Assembly (NCBI GenBank): GCA_017889705.1
Contig: JAGGAB010000008.1
Span: 62,001 to 126,000 of the forward strand
Direction of reading: 5' to 3'
From: Bacillota bacterium
Lineage (GTDB): Bacteria > Bacillota > Negativicutes > Sporomusales > Sporomusaceae
DNA: 64,000 nucleotides
In this document: one piece after another, positions 1 to 9,035 of the stretch
Layout of the letters: the number at the start of each line of letters is the position of its first letter
Numbering within the stretch: the first letter of the stretch is position 1
The notes under the pieces: model-generated
Told to the model about the DNA's origin: nothing
The model's input: the letters and a program-made list of their open reading frames with translations, nothing else
Database searches by the model: none
Translations under genes and position numbers: made by a program

Positions 1-252
1 AAAGACGGCATGATTAAGCAACTGGTAGCCTTGGCTAATCTTGGACTCTTAAGCCGTTTTGTCGGTATGCTGACAGACTCCCGCAGCTTCCTTTCCTACA
101 CTCGTCACGAATACTTCCGTCGCATTCTCTGCAACCTGATCGGCGAATGGGTGGAAAACGGCGAGTTCCCCAATGACATTCCCTTATTAGGCAGCATTGT
201 ACAAAATATCTGCTTTACTAATGCCAATAATTATTTTGGTATTGAAAACTAA
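1..252 (+). CDS. uxaC: Glucuronate isomerase, C-terminal part (partial)
   Basis: The window opens inside this gene: the frame is open from base 1 and ends with TAA at 250-252, giving the last 83 residues. The peptide carries the C-terminal signature of the UxaC family, with the stretches [17 protein letters not shown] and a final VQNICF-NANNYF segment. UxaC isomerises D-glucuronate to fructuronate (or galacturonate to tagaturonate) in the cytoplasm, the first step of hexuronate breakdown. The start and the active site lie outside the window. A strong terminator follows directly, so this is the last gene of its unit. Confidence 0.9.
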   Translation, partial: KDGMIKQLVALANLGLLSRFVGMLTDSRSFLSYTRHEYFRRILCNLIGEWVENGEFPNDIPLLGSIVQNICFTNANNYFGIEN

Positions 253-267
253 AAATAAAGTATTGAT

Positions 268-311
268 AACAGCCTTAGTTCAAAATGAACTAAGGCTGTT
301 TGTTTGCTTTT
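268..311 (+). terminator. Intrinsic terminator after uxaC
   Basis: A 14-bp perfect stem (AACAGCCTTAGTTC paired with GAACTAAGGCTGTT, loop AAAAT) lies 16 bases after the uxaC stop and is followed by a T-rich tract. Confidence 0.88.
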
Positions 312-381
312 ATTGATGGCGCTTCATAGTACTATAGGTTCCGATCATGCTTGTCTGGCATTAATCCTGGCAAGCAATTCG

Positions 382-390
382 TGCTATAAT
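382..390 (+). promoter_or_regulatory. Extended -10 promoter of the HutD-family gene
   Basis: TGC followed by a perfect TATAAT (385-390) forms an extended -10 element 37 bases before the proposed TTG start. No good -35 box is visible at 16-18 bp, as is common for extended -10 promoters. Confidence 0.5.
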
Positions 391-426
391 TTAGATATAT
401 TATCATTTAGATCGGAGGAAGTTTTT

Positions 427-1050
427 TTGTCATATACTATTGAACTAATACCCCGCCAAGAGCAAACCACCAGCAAGTGGTCTGGCGGCACAACCACACA
501 AATTGCTATTTTCCCAAAACAGGCTGTTTATGCTGAGCGCAATTTTACCTGGCGTATCAGCTCAGCCTGTGTGGATGTAGAGCAATCAGAGTTTACTTCT
601 TTACCGGGGATTTGGCGCCTAATCATGGTGCTTGACGGCGAAATGCGGCTTGAACATACCGGTCATCACAGCAGCCATTTGAAAGCCTTTGAGCAAGACA
701 GCTTTAGCGGTGATTGGACAACCACAAGTTTTGGGAAAGTACGTGACTTTAATGTAATGCTGGCAAACGGTTCAACAGGAACATTAACTGCCCATAGACT
801 GTCACCACAAGCATCCCTTTCCTTAACCGCACCAACTGCTGAGTCTGAATATTCCCCTCAAACAACTTCAGCTTTTTATTGTGTTGACGAAATAGTAACT
901 GTTACAATTGCCAATGAAGAATACCAACTGGCCACCGGCGATATGCTGCTACTGACTAGTAGGCAACCGGCATCTCCTCTGGCCATCAGGCTGCGTAATA
1001 CCACCAATACTCCTATTCATATTGTCAAAGCCGATATTAACTACCGATAA
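427..1050 (+). CDS. HutD/Ves family protein
   Basis: A protein of 207 residues matching the HutD/Ves family of small cupin-fold proteins, often found near histidine utilisation genes and of uncertain function. Family features seen are SKWSGGTTTQIAIFP near the N-terminus, FTWRISSA, and FSGDW in the middle. The frame is open further upstream, but the TTG at 427 is chosen because GGAGGAA at 414-420 sits 6 bases before it and an extended -10 lies just above. The gene stands alone between two terminators, facing the PFOR gene tail to tail. No hut genes are nearby, so no link to histidine breakdown can be drawn from context. Confidence 0.75.
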   Translation: MSYTIELIPRQEQTTSKWSGGTTTQIAIFPKQAVYAERNFTWRISSACVDVEQSEFTSLPGIWRLIMVLDGEMRLEHTGHHSSHLKAFEQDSFSGDWTTTSFGKVRDFNVMLANGSTGTLTAHRLSPQASLSLTAPTAESEYSPQTTSAFYCVDEIVTVTIANEEYQLATGDMLLLTSRQPASPLAIRLRNTTNTPIHIVKADINYR

Positions 1051-1064
1051 TATAAAGACAACGC

Positions 1065-1108
1065 AAAAGTGGGTCTGTCTCAACATTCATTGAGGCAGAC
1101 CCACTTTA
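1065..1108. terminator. Bidirectional terminator between HutD gene and PFOR
   Basis: An 18-bp near-perfect stem (AAAGTGGGTCTGTCTCAA against its complement, one G-T pair, 6-base loop) lies between two convergent genes and can serve both strands. Confidence 0.8.
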
Positions 1109-1140
1109 CATGATTCTTTACAGGTAAGACTTAAGCCAGC

Positions 1141-4100
1141 TTACTCTTTTGTAGCGGCAGCTTGCTCAAATGCCTCGCCGTCTTTGGCAAGACGTTTGTA
1201 GGATTCCCGTCTTTCAGCAGCGTCTTGGGCAGTTTTCTCAAACAGCGCATCAGCATGCTCAGGGTATTGTTGTTTGAGGGAAGCATAACGTACTTCGCCC
1301 ATGAGGAATTGTTTGAAGTCAGCAGTCGGCTCTTTGGAATCCAGGCTAAACGGATTTTTGCCTGCTTCTTTAAGGGCCGGGTTGTAACGATACATATCCC
1401 AGTAACCTGCATCAACAGCTTTTTTCGATTCAAGCTGGCTGTTGCCCATACCAATCTTGATACCATGATTGATACAAGGAGCATAAGCGATGATGAGAGA
1501 AGGACCAGGATAAGCCTCAGCCTCAGCAATAGCTTTAAGGGTTTGGGCTTTATCGGCACCCATGGAGATTTGAGCTACATAAACATAGCCATAGCTCATA
1601 GCAATCATGCCAAGATCTTTCTTCTTGGTGGTTTTACCGCTGGCAGCAAATTTGGCAATAGCAGCAGTCGGAGTGGATTTTGAGGATTGACCACCGGTAT
1701 TGGAATATACCTCGGTATCAAATACCATAACATTAACATCTTCGTTGCTTGCAAGCACATGGTCAAGGCCGCCGAAGCCAATGTCATACGCCCAGCCGTC
1801 GCCACCAAAGATCCATTGTGAACGTTTTACGAAGTAATCTTGATTGTCATAGATATCATTGAGTAAGGCATTATTGCCTTTTTCAGCGGTTAAGAGTTCA
1901 ACCAGCTTGTCAGCACGCTCGCGGGTACCGTTGCCATTATCTTTATTAGCCAACCAATCTTCCAGAGCGGCTTTAAGAGCAGGGCTAACAGCAGTTTTAG
2001 CTGCTGCTTCTATTTTCGCAGCCAAATTGACGCGAACTTGTTTGCTACCAAAGTACATGCCTAAGCCAAACTCGGCATTGTCCTCGAACAAGGAGTTTGC
2101 CCAAGCCGGGCCATGGCCGCGATGGTTTTTACAGTATGGCATTGAAGGTGCGCTGGCACCCCAGATGGAAGAACAACCGGTAGCATTGGCGATCATCATA
2201 CGGTCACCAAAGAGTTGGGTAATCAGCTTGGCATACGGAGTTTCGCCACAACCTGCACAAGCGCCGGAGTATTCTAAGAGCGGTTGTTCAAACTGGCTGC
2301 CTTTAACGGTCAGTTTGTTCATCGGGTTAGCTTTCGGCGATACAGTCATTGCATAATCCCACAGAGGAATTTGGTTATGCTGACTTTCCTGCGGTTTCAT
2401 AATGAGTGCTTTTTCTTTAGCAGGGCAAACTTGAGCACAGTTGCCGCAACCGGTGCAATCCAGCGGGGAAACGCCAATGCGGAAGCTCAATTCTTTAGCG
2501 CCGGTAGCAGTTTTAGCAGTGAAGCCTTCCGGAGCTGCTTTCAGTTCCTCGTCATTTACTAAAACAGGACGAATGGCAGCATGCGGACATACATAGGAAC
2601 ATTGGTTACATTGGATACAGAGATCCATTTGCCATTCCGGAACGTCAATAGCAATACCGCGTTTTTCATAAGCGGAAGTACCAGTTGGGAAAGTACCGTC
2701 AACCATGTCAACAAAAGCGCTGACAGGCAGGCTGTCGCCTTCTTGACGATTCATCGGAACAAGAATTTTCTCAATGAACTCAGGTGCTTTAGCGGTAGTT
2801 TCAGCTGCGTCTGTAGCAGTTTTCCAGGAAGCAGGCACATTGATCTTAACCATTGCATTAACGCCTTTATCAATAGCAGCGTTATTCATATCAATGATTT
2901 TTTGACCTTTATTGCCATAGGAATCAACAACAGCCTCTTTCAGATACTTAATTGCATCTTCAAGCGGAATAATGTTAGCCAGTTTAAAGAATGCAGACTG
3001 CATGATCATATTGATGCGTCCACCCAGGCCAATTTCCTGAGCAATACCAACTGCATCCAAGGTATAGAACTGGATGTCGTTTTTCGCAATAAACTGCTTC
3101 ATAGCTGCAGGCAGCTTCTCGTCAAGCTCTTGCTCGCTCCAAACACAGTTCAAGAGGAATACGCCACCAGCCTTCAAACCGTCAAGTACGTTGTACTTAT
3201 ACACATAAGACTGGTTATGACAGGCAACAAAGTTAGCTTTGTTAATCAAATATGGGGATTTAATCGGAGCCTTACCGAATCTGAGGTGAGATACGGTTAT
3301 GCCGCCGGATTTCTTGGAATCGTAGGAGAAGTAGCCTTGCGCATACATATTGGTATGGTCGCCGATAATCTTAATTGCGCTCTTATTGGCACCAACAGTA
3401 CCGTCAGAACCTAAGCCCCAGAATTTGCAAGCAGTGGTGCCGGCAGGAGTAGTGTCAATATCATAGCTAAGCGCAGGCAGCGAAGTATTGGTAACATCGT
3501 CAACAATACTTACTGTAAAGCCGTCTTTAGGTTTGTCAAGACGAAGGTTTTCAAATACCGGTACAATATGAGCCGGAACAACGTCTTTTGAACCTAAGCC
3601 GTAGCGGCCGCCAACAATAACCGGCTGCCAATCTTTGCCGTAGAAAGCACTCTTAACATCAAGATATAAAGGTTCTGCAAGTGAACCAGGCTCTTTTGTG
3701 CGGTCAAGTACAGCAATTTTCTTAACAGTCTTAGGAATATACTTGAAGAAATGCTCAAGTGAAAACGGACGATACAGATGAACTGTCAAAAGACCAACTT
3801 TTTCGCCTTTGGCATTCAAGTAGTCAACAGTTTCTTCAATAGCCTCACAACCTGAGCCCATAGCAATAATCATGCGGTCAGCATCAGGAGCGCCATAGTA
3901 ATTGAAGAGATGGTAATCACGGCCGGTAATTTTGTTAATTTCAGCCATGTACTCTTCAACAATAGCCGGAATAGCTTCATAATATTTGTTGGATACTTCT
4001 CTTTCCTGGAAGTAGATATCAGGGTTTTGTGCAGTACCACGTACTACCGGATGATCAGGACTGAGCGCACGGCGACGGAAACTGTTAACAGCATCCATAT

Positions 4101-4683
4101 CCACCAGTTTTGCTAAATCATCATACTCTAATGTCTCGATTTTTTGCACTTCGTGAGAAGTACGGAAACCATCAAAGAAGTTAACAAAAGGTACACGGCC
4201 TTTAAGTGCTGCCAAATGCGCTACAGCTCCTAAGTCCATAACCTGTTGCACACTGCTGCCGGCCAGTAAAGCAAAACCGGTTTGGCGAGCTGCCATAACG
4301 TCTTGATGATCACCAAAGATATTTAATGAGTTTGCGGCAAGTGCCCGTGCGCTGACATGGAAAACGCAAGGCAACAGTTCGCCGGCAATTTTGTACATAT
4401 TGGGAATCATTAACAGTAAGCCCTGTGATGCTGTGTATGTAGTGGTCAGTGCACCTGCTTGCAATGAGCCGTGCACTGCTCCGGCAGCACCAGCTTCTGA
4501 TTGCATTTCTACTACTTTTACTGGCTGCCCAAAAATGTTCTTTCTGCCTTCCGCAACCCACTCGTCAACATGTTCTGCCATTGGCGAGGACGGAGTGATT
4601 GGGTAGATGGCTGCCACTTCAGTAAATGCATAGGAGACATGAGCTGCGGCGGTATTTCCATCCATAGTCTTCATTTTTGCCAT
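1141..4683 (-). CDS. nifJ: Pyruvate:ferredoxin (flavodoxin) oxidoreductase
   Basis: Single-chain PFOR of 1180 residues, the usual length. It converts pyruvate and CoA to acetyl-CoA and CO2 and passes two electrons to ferredoxin in the cytoplasm. In order: an N-terminal pyruvate-binding region (MKTMDGNTAAAHVSYAFTEV, YPITPSSPMAEHVDEW), the middle domains, a 2[4Fe-4S] ferredoxin domain (CIQCNQCSYVCPHAAI and CTGCGNCAQVCPAKE), then the TPP domain with CAGCGETPYAKL, a proximal-cluster cysteine in ATGCSSIWG and the GDGWAYDIG motif. The ATG at 4683 is chosen over a longer frame because AAGGAAGG lies 9-10 bases before it. It lies next to the lactate genes and would consume their product, pyruvate. Its leader contains a terminator-like hairpin and two palindromes. 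Confidence 0.97.
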   Translation of the reverse strand: MAKMKTMDGNTAAAHVSYAFTEVAAIYPITPSSPMAEHVDEWVAEGRKNIFGQPVKVVEMQSEAGAAGAVHGSLQAGALTTTYTASQGLLLMIPNMYKIAGELLPCVFHVSARALAANSLNIFGDHQDVMAARQTGFALLAGSSVQQVMDLGAVAHLAALKGRVPFVNFFDGFRTSHEVQKIETLEYDDLAKLVDMDAVNSFRRRALSPDHPVVRGTAQNPDIYFQEREVSNKYYEAIPAIVEEYMAEINKITGRDYHLFNYYGAPDADRMIIAMGSGCEAIEETVDYLNAKGEKVGLLTVHLYRPFSLEHFFKYIPKTVKKIAVLDRTKEPGSLAEPLYLDVKSAFYGKDWQPVIVGGRYGLGSKDVVPAHIVPVFENLRLDKPKDGFTVSIVDDVTNTSLPALSYDIDTTPAGTTACKFWGLGSDGTVGANKSAIKIIGDHTNMYAQGYFSYDSKKSGGITVSHLRFGKAPIKSPYLINKANFVACHNQSYVYKYNVLDGLKAGGVFLLNCVWSEQELDEKLPAAMKQFIAKNDIQFYTLDAVGIAQEIGLGGRINMIMQSAFFKLANIIPLEDAIKYLKEAVVDSYGNKGQKIIDMNNAAIDKGVNAMVKINVPASWKTATDAAETTAKAPEFIEKILVPMNRQEGDSLPVSAFVDMVDGTFPTGTSAYEKRGIAIDVPEWQMDLCIQCNQCSYVCPHAAIRPVLVNDEELKAAPEGFTAKTATGAKELSFRIGVSPLDCTGCGNCAQVCPAKEKALIMKPQESQHNQIPLWDYAMTVSPKANPMNKLTVKGSQFEQPLLEYSGACAGCGETPYAKLITQLFGDRMMIANATGCSSIWGASAPSMPYCKNHRGHGPAWANSLFEDNAEFGLGMYFGSKQVRVNLAAKIEAAAKTAVSPALKAALEDWLANKDNGNGTRERADKLVELLTAEKGNNALLNDIYDNQDYFVKRSQWIFGGDGWAYDIGFGGLDHVLASNEDVNVMVFDTEVYSNTGGQSSKSTPTAAIAKFAASGKTTKKKDLGMIAMSYGYVYVAQISMGADKAQTLKAIAEAEAYPGPSLIIAYAPCINHGIKIGMGNSQLESKKAVDAGYWDMYRYNPALKEAGKNPFSLDSKEPTADFKQFLMGEVRYASLKQQYPEHADALFEKTAQDAAERRESYKRLAKDGEAFEQAAATKE

Positions 4684-4720
4684 AAAGATCCCTTCCTTTT
4701 CATATATATTAGAATTAGCA

Positions 4721-4785
4721 GTTATTGGCACTCTATAGGTCCAATAACCACATTAAAACACGCTTAGCAAGAATATATCTGCTAA
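4721..4785. promoter_or_regulatory. Two palindromes in the PFOR upstream region
   Basis: GTTATTGG (4721-4728) pairs with CCAATAAC (4741-4748), and TTAGCA (4764-4769) pairs with TGCTAA (4780-4785). Both lie within 105 bases upstream of the PFOR start. They could be operators or leader hairpins; no known regulator site was recognised. Confidence 0.4.
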
Positions 4786-4803
4786 CTGTTTATACGTTCT
4801 TTT

Positions 4804-4826
4804 AAAAAAAGCAGAATCCTGCTTTA
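4804..4826 (-). terminator. Terminator-like hairpin in the PFOR leader
   Basis: Reading the minus strand, AAAGCAG, a GATT loop and CTGCTTT form a 7-bp stem running into a T tract, the form of an intrinsic terminator. It lies about 120 bases upstream of the PFOR ATG with no gene before it on that strand, so it may attenuate PFOR transcription or end a short RNA. The stretch 4684-5089 holds no gene. Confidence 0.45.
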
Positions 4827-4895
4827 AAATGAAAAATTTGTGCTATTTTGCTATTGTTTTTTTGTATTTCCAGGCATAACAATTGGTAATGTTTC

Positions 4896-4924
4896 TTGTA
4901 TTCGCAATTCCCCTATGATATAAT
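4896..4924 (+). promoter_or_regulatory. Candidate promoter of the sensor kinase gene
   Basis: TTGTAT (4896-4901), a 17-bp spacer and a perfect TATAAT (4919-4924) preceded by TGA. It would give a leader of about 160 bases before the kinase start; nothing recognisable is seen in that AT-rich leader. Confidence 0.5.
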
Positions 4925-5089
4925 GAATTCTGATTATTTAAAATTGGATTTTTCAGTTAATTTTTTTTTGTTTTTTCTTTATATATTTTCTTTAATTATT
5001 GTTGTTTTTCCGTAACATCTTTCCTGAAAATCGCATTACTTTTGCTATAGACGAGTGACGCCACAGGCTGACCGAGGAGGAATTGGGCA

Positions 5090-6193
5090 TTGAAAAACGA
5101 GCAGCACCTCATCCTTGATTCTAAATTTGCTCAATCGCTGACAAATATCATTGCTGCTGAACTTAGCCAAAACATCATTATTTGCGACCATCATGGCGTA
5201 ATTATTGCCGCTTTTGACAAAAAACGCATCTCCCAAGCGCATGAAGGTGCCGCCAATATGCTGAAGTCTGGCATTATTCGCGAATTTTCTATTAGTGCTG
5301 AGGATGAGAAAGTCTTAAAAAATGTTCGCAGAGGCTATGATGTTCCAATTGTAGTCGACGGACGTTGCCTTGGTGTTATCGGTGTTACCGGCGACGCGGA
5401 TAAGGTGGCGCTCTATGCCCGCCTGGCAGCCCGTTTTGTTGAAGCGACCGTCGAATCCAATTCCCGCCAGCAGCGGTTAGTTGAAGCACTGAAAGATAAA
5501 GAAGAATTGCAGTCGATTTTGTTAAATAAAATGATTGAGGTTCAGGAAGAAGAACGGAAAAAGATTTCTCGTGAACTTCATGATGAAATCAGCCAATCTC
5601 TTACCTCTGTCATCGTTGGTCTCAGAATGCTTTCCGAGCAAGTTGGCGATTCCAGAGAACGAAAACTTATTCTGGAAATGCGCGATCTTGTATCGAAAAC
5701 CTTAGATAACGCCCATCGCCTTGCAGTTGAATTGCGCCCGGCACTCCTGGATGATCTCGGTCTGGTTGCGGCTGCTCAACGATATATTGAAAATTACTCC
5801 CAAAAATACGGCATCACGGCTGACATTAACTTTTCCAACCTATCCCGCGAACGCTTTCGGCCGGAAATTGAAATCACACTCTACCGGATTTTGCAGGAAA
5901 CATTAACCAACATTGCCAAGCACGCCCGTGCTACCAATGTCAAAGTAACGTTAAATAAAACACGACGCAAAGTCAATTTTAGTATTACTGATAATGGCGT
6001 CGGTTTTATGCCTGAAGCCTTACGAGCTTCACCGGCCAGCAATAATCTTGGAATATACGGTATGCGCGAACGTGTGGCACTACTTGCCGGAACCTTCACG
6101 ATTCAATCAGCCGGAGGGGCCGGAACCACGATTACCGTTGTAATTCCGCTTAAGGATAAACGTGATATTCCCAGCACTCCCAAAGCTCAGTAG
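5090..6193 (+). CDS. Soluble sensor histidine kinase with diacid-recognition domain
   Basis: A 367-residue kinase with no membrane segment. Residues 5-125 resemble the sugar-diacid recognition domain of CdaR-type regulators (LILDSKFAQSLTNII, IICDHHGVIIAA, LGVIGVTGD). They are followed by a HisKA_3 dimerisation domain with the phospho-acceptor His164 in SRELHDEISQ, then a HATPase domain (N-box around Asn274, DNGVGF at 301). This is the NarX/DegS kinase class, which pairs with NarL-type regulators. The TTG start is supported by GAGGAGG at 5074-5080. The only NarL-type regulator in view is at 9128-9784, beyond the glcDF-like operon, so the two probably form a split two-component system sensing a cytoplasmic carboxylate such as lactate or glycolate. 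The partner and ligand are inferred. Confidence 0.85.
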   Translation: MKNEQHLILDSKFAQSLTNIIAAELSQNIIICDHHGVIIAAFDKKRISQAHEGAANMLKSGIIREFSISAEDEKVLKNVRRGYDVPIVVDGRCLGVIGVTGDADKVALYARLAARFVEATVESNSRQQRLVEALKDKEELQSILLNKMIEVQEEERKKISRELHDEISQSLTSVIVGLRMLSEQVGDSRERKLILEMRDLVSKTLDNAHRLAVELRPALLDDLGLVAAAQRYIENYSQKYGITADINFSNLSRERFRPEIEITLYRILQETLTNIAKHARATNVKVTLNKTRRKVNFSITDNGVGFMPEALRASPASNNLGIYGMRERVALLAGTFTIQSAGGAGTTITVVIPLKDKRDIPSTPKAQ

Positions 6194-6227
6194 CTTATTG
6201 AGCCGCAGCGGAAGCGGCAAATGCCGA

Positions 6228-7520
6228 TTATTTTTTTCCGCTTCCTGCTTGGTAAGCTTTATCTAATAGTTGCACAACATGAAGACAATCTTGGTTCATG
6301 TTGTTTTGCACCAACCCATCATTAATGTGCATCCGGCAAGAACCACAGCTGGTAGCGACAGTATCTGTATTGGTAGTTTTGATATCCGCAATTTTTCGAT
6401 CATTAATTTTTCGGGAAATTTCATAATTTGCCAAGCTAAACGAACCGCCGGCCCCGCAACAACGGGCCGGTTCTTTCATTTCTACCAAGTTGAGACCCGG
6501 AATGGCATTGAGAATTTCCCGTGGCTGTTTGGTAATCCTTAGACCTCTGGCCATATGGCAAGGGTCATGGACAGTTACGGCAGTGTCCACAGTTCCCAGG
6601 TTATCTTTTCTAAAATGCAGCACATCAGTAAGAAATTCACTGATTTCGTAGGTTTTCGCAGCTAATTGCTGTGCCTCTTCAGAGAGCTTTTTATCATTAT
6701 GAAACAGCTCCGGATATTCTTTCTTGAAAGCTTCTGCGCAAGAGCCGCAGGCGGCTACAATATAGTCCGCTTTAGTTTCGGTAAAGGTTTTGATGTTATG
6801 CTCTGCGAATGCTTTGGCCAACTCCACATCACCCGACATATAAACTGGCGTACCACAGCAATGCTGCATAGGCGGAAGTATAACCTCTACATCGTTAGCA
6901 TTAAGCACATTTATAACAGATTGTCCAATATCGGTATACACGTAATTGATAGTACAACCAGCAAAAAAAGCCACTTTCATCTTAGGGTTAGGCACCGTTA
7001 CAGTCGTAGGATACTGACTTAACAGCGGTGTTGCGGCAAAGGGGGCCAGCACCCGTTTACGATCAAGACCCGGAATAGGAAAGCGCGCCATAACTGCCAT
7101 CCGCCGGGGCAGCTTTTTCATTTGCAGTGGTCCAAACAAGCCTGCCATCCTTAGCGTAAAATCAAACAGTGTTCGGTTAGATAATAACCGGAACACATTT
7201 TTTTTGATTGGATGCAAACCGCGCATTTTTACGGCAGCTTGCCGGCCGCGCAGAATTAACTCGTCAGCTTTGACTCCGCAGGGGCATTTATCTGCACAAG
7301 CCTTGCACGACAAGCACATGGCCATACGCTTGTCAAAATTCGCAGAAATCTCTGTATTGCCGGTTAAAACAGCTTCCATAAGCGCCAATTTTCCCCTGGC
7401 CACTTGCGACTCAACATTGAGTTCTTTATAAACAGGACATACTTCCATGCAATTGCCACACTTCATACAGTTGGCAATTGCATCTTGGACGTCCTCCAAT
7501 AATTGTTTATCCTCACTCAT
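6228..7520 (-). CDS. GlcF-type iron-sulfur subunit of 2-hydroxyacid dehydrogenase
   Basis: A 430-residue Fe-S protein of the GlcF/GlpC type. Two 4Fe-4S motifs lie near the N-terminus (C18, C21, C24, C28 and C69, C72, C75, C79). Two cysteine-rich CCG domains follow, with GCTINYVY...CCGTPVYMSG and HDPCHMARG...CCGAGGSFSL. It should accept electrons from the flavoprotein encoded just upstream and pass them on at the inner face of the membrane. The start is the ATG at 7520 with GGGGAG 8 bases before it; a GTG three codons earlier would sit on top of that ribosome site. The ATG lies only 2 bases past the preceding stop, so the two genes are translationally linked. The gene meets the kinase gene tail to tail. 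Confidence 0.9.
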   Translation of the reverse strand: MSEDKQLLEDVQDAIANCMKCGNCMEVCPVYKELNVESQVARGKLALMEAVLTGNTEISANFDKRMAMCLSCKACADKCPCGVKADELILRGRQAAVKMRGLHPIKKNVFRLLSNRTLFDFTLRMAGLFGPLQMKKLPRRMAVMARFPIPGLDRKRVLAPFAATPLLSQYPTTVTVPNPKMKVAFFAGCTINYVYTDIGQSVINVLNANDVEVILPPMQHCCGTPVYMSGDVELAKAFAEHNIKTFTETKADYIVAACGSCAEAFKKEYPELFHNDKKLSEEAQQLAAKTYEISEFLTDVLHFRKDNLGTVDTAVTVHDPCHMARGLRITKQPREILNAIPGLNLVEMKEPARCCGAGGSFSLANYEISRKINDRKIADIKTTNTDTVATSCGSCRMHINDGLVQNNMNQDCLHVVQLLDKAYQAGSGKK

Positions 7521-7522
7521 AG

Positions 7523-8905
7523 TTAACACTCCCCGACAAGTTTTCCAGGATTGAGAATACAGTTAGGATCAAGCGCCTTTTTGATAGCTTTCATCACACT
7601 CATGCCAACAGCACCAAACTGGTCTTCCATATATGGCAGCTTACCAAGTCCAATTCCATGTTCACCGCTTAATGTGCCGCCAAGTGCAATGGCAGCACCA
7701 AAAATATCGTTCATAGCCTTATAGACTCGTTCCATTTCTTCTTTATCCCTCAGATCACATACAATCGTCGGATGCATATTACCATCACCGGCATGACCAA
7801 AGGTGCCGATAGTTACTTTATGTTTTGCCGCAGCATCATTAACCGCCCGGATCATATCAGGTACTTTGCTGCGCGGAACGGTAGCGTCTTCAACAAAAGT
7901 AGTTGGCCGGAGTTTAGCCAGCGCAGGCAAAGCCGCACGCCGGGCAGCCCATATTTTATCACGTTGGGCAGCATCTTTGGCCACTTGAATATCATCAGCT
8001 TTATTGGCCATTAGTACTTCAATAACTTTTGCCGCTTCTTTTTCAACTACTTCTGGAATCCCATCAACCTCGATAAGCAGCACGGCCTCGGCATTAACAG
8101 GCAACCCAACATGAGCATAATCTTCTACAGTGCGAATTGTGGCATTATCCATGATTTCCAGCGTAGCCGGGATTACTTTGTTGGCAATAATAGCCGATAT
8201 AGCGCTACCGGCATTATCGAGATTGGAGAAAATCCCCATCATTGCCTTTCTAGTTTCCGGAGCCGGAACCAATTTGACAATAATTTTAGTGATAACTCCT
8301 AATGTCCCCTCAGAACCTGTAAACAGTTTTGTCAAATCATAGCCGGCAACATCCTTAACATTTTTGCCGCCGCAATTCATCACCCTGCCATCGGCCAAAA
8401 CAACTTCCAAACCCATAACGTAATGTTTGGAGACACCATATTTAAGTCCGCGCAGTCCTCCGGCATTTTCTGACACAGTCCCACCAAGAGTGGCGGTAGC
8501 TACAGTGCCAGGATCGGGAGGATAAATAAGTCCAAATTCTTCAACAGCTTTGTTTAAAACACTAACAATCACTCCTGGTTCGGCGACAGCCACCAGGTTG
8601 GCAGCATCTATCTCAATAAGGTTCTGAAAACGTGTCATAAGTAAGACTATGCCACCTTGCATAGGAACTGTTCCGGCACTTAAATTTGTCCCTGAACCTC
8701 GTGGGTATACCGGTATTTTTTCACGGTTAGCCAGCGCCAGCACTTTGGAGACTTCCTCTGTGTTACCCGGTGATATGACTACATCAGGCATGTGTGAATA
8801 CCCTGGAGTCGCATCATAAGAATAACAAAGCAGCTCTTCCTTACTGGTAAGCACATATTGGTCACCTACAATTTTTTTGAACTCATTAATAAGTTGATTT
8901 TCCAT
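7523..8905 (-). CDS. GlcD/LldD-like FAD-linked 2-hydroxyacid dehydrogenase
   Basis: A 460-residue flavoprotein of the GlcD/D-lactate dehydrogenase family. An N-terminal FAD_binding_4 domain carries PVYPRGSGTNLSAG, PPDPGTVATATLGGTVSENAGG and FTGSEGTLGVI. A C-terminal FAD-oxidase domain ends with GHAGDGNMHP and LSGEHGIGLGK. It oxidises a 2-hydroxyacid, D-lactate or glycolate, to the 2-oxoacid. Sequence alone does not separate these substrates; the lactate genes around it favour D-lactate. The ATG has GGGGGAG 6-7 bases before it. It is first in a two-gene operon with the GlcF-type subunit, and no EtfAB genes are present, so flavin-based electron bifurcation is unlikely. The promoter shares its whole layout with the lutC promoter. 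Confidence 0.9.
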   Translation of the reverse strand: MENQLINEFKKIVGDQYVLTSKEELLCYSYDATPGYSHMPDVVISPGNTEEVSKVLALANREKIPVYPRGSGTNLSAGTVPMQGGIVLLMTRFQNLIEIDAANLVAVAEPGVIVSVLNKAVEEFGLIYPPDPGTVATATLGGTVSENAGGLRGLKYGVSKHYVMGLEVVLADGRVMNCGGKNVKDVAGYDLTKLFTGSEGTLGVITKIIVKLVPAPETRKAMMGIFSNLDNAGSAISAIIANKVIPATLEIMDNATIRTVEDYAHVGLPVNAEAVLLIEVDGIPEVVEKEAAKVIEVLMANKADDIQVAKDAAQRDKIWAARRAALPALAKLRPTTFVEDATVPRSKVPDMIRAVNDAAAKHKVTIGTFGHAGDGNMHPTIVCDLRDKEEMERVYKAMNDIFGAAIALGGTLSGEHGIGLGKLPYMEDQFGAVGMSVMKAIKKALDPNCILNPGKLVGEC

Positions 8906-8991
8906 TCTGTCTCCCCCTTTTATTAAAGACCGAAAATACTGAAATTGCAGAAAATATTGATGGTAATAAAGCCCCTGATTGATTAATTACT

Positions 8992-9020
8992 ATTGTCCCG
9001 TTATTGTGGTCTGCTGTAAA
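8992..9020 (-). promoter_or_regulatory. Promoter of the glcDF-like operon
   Basis: On the minus strand TTTACA (9020-9015), a 17-bp spacer and GACAAT (8997-8992). The -35 lies inside CCTGATTTACA, an 11-mer found unchanged at the lutC promoter, and in both cases exactly 24 bp from the 39-bp operator. Confidence 0.65.
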
Positions 9021-9035
9021 TCAGGCGAAAACAGT

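Noticed and set aside
1131..4606. Several long open frames opposite or overlapping the PFOR gene
   Set aside because: They lie inside a full-length, well conserved gene, have no ribosome sites and no recognisable proteins; they are shadows of its codon pattern.
6200..6245. Terminator between kinase and glcF-like genes
   Set aside because: GCCGC/GCGGC and GGAAGCGG/CCGCTTCC can pair, but the stems are short or overlap the coding end and the T run is not in the right place for a clear call.
7518..7529. GTG at 7529 as the glcF-like start
   Set aside because: It would touch the ribosome site GGGGAG; the ATG at 7520 has the correct spacing.
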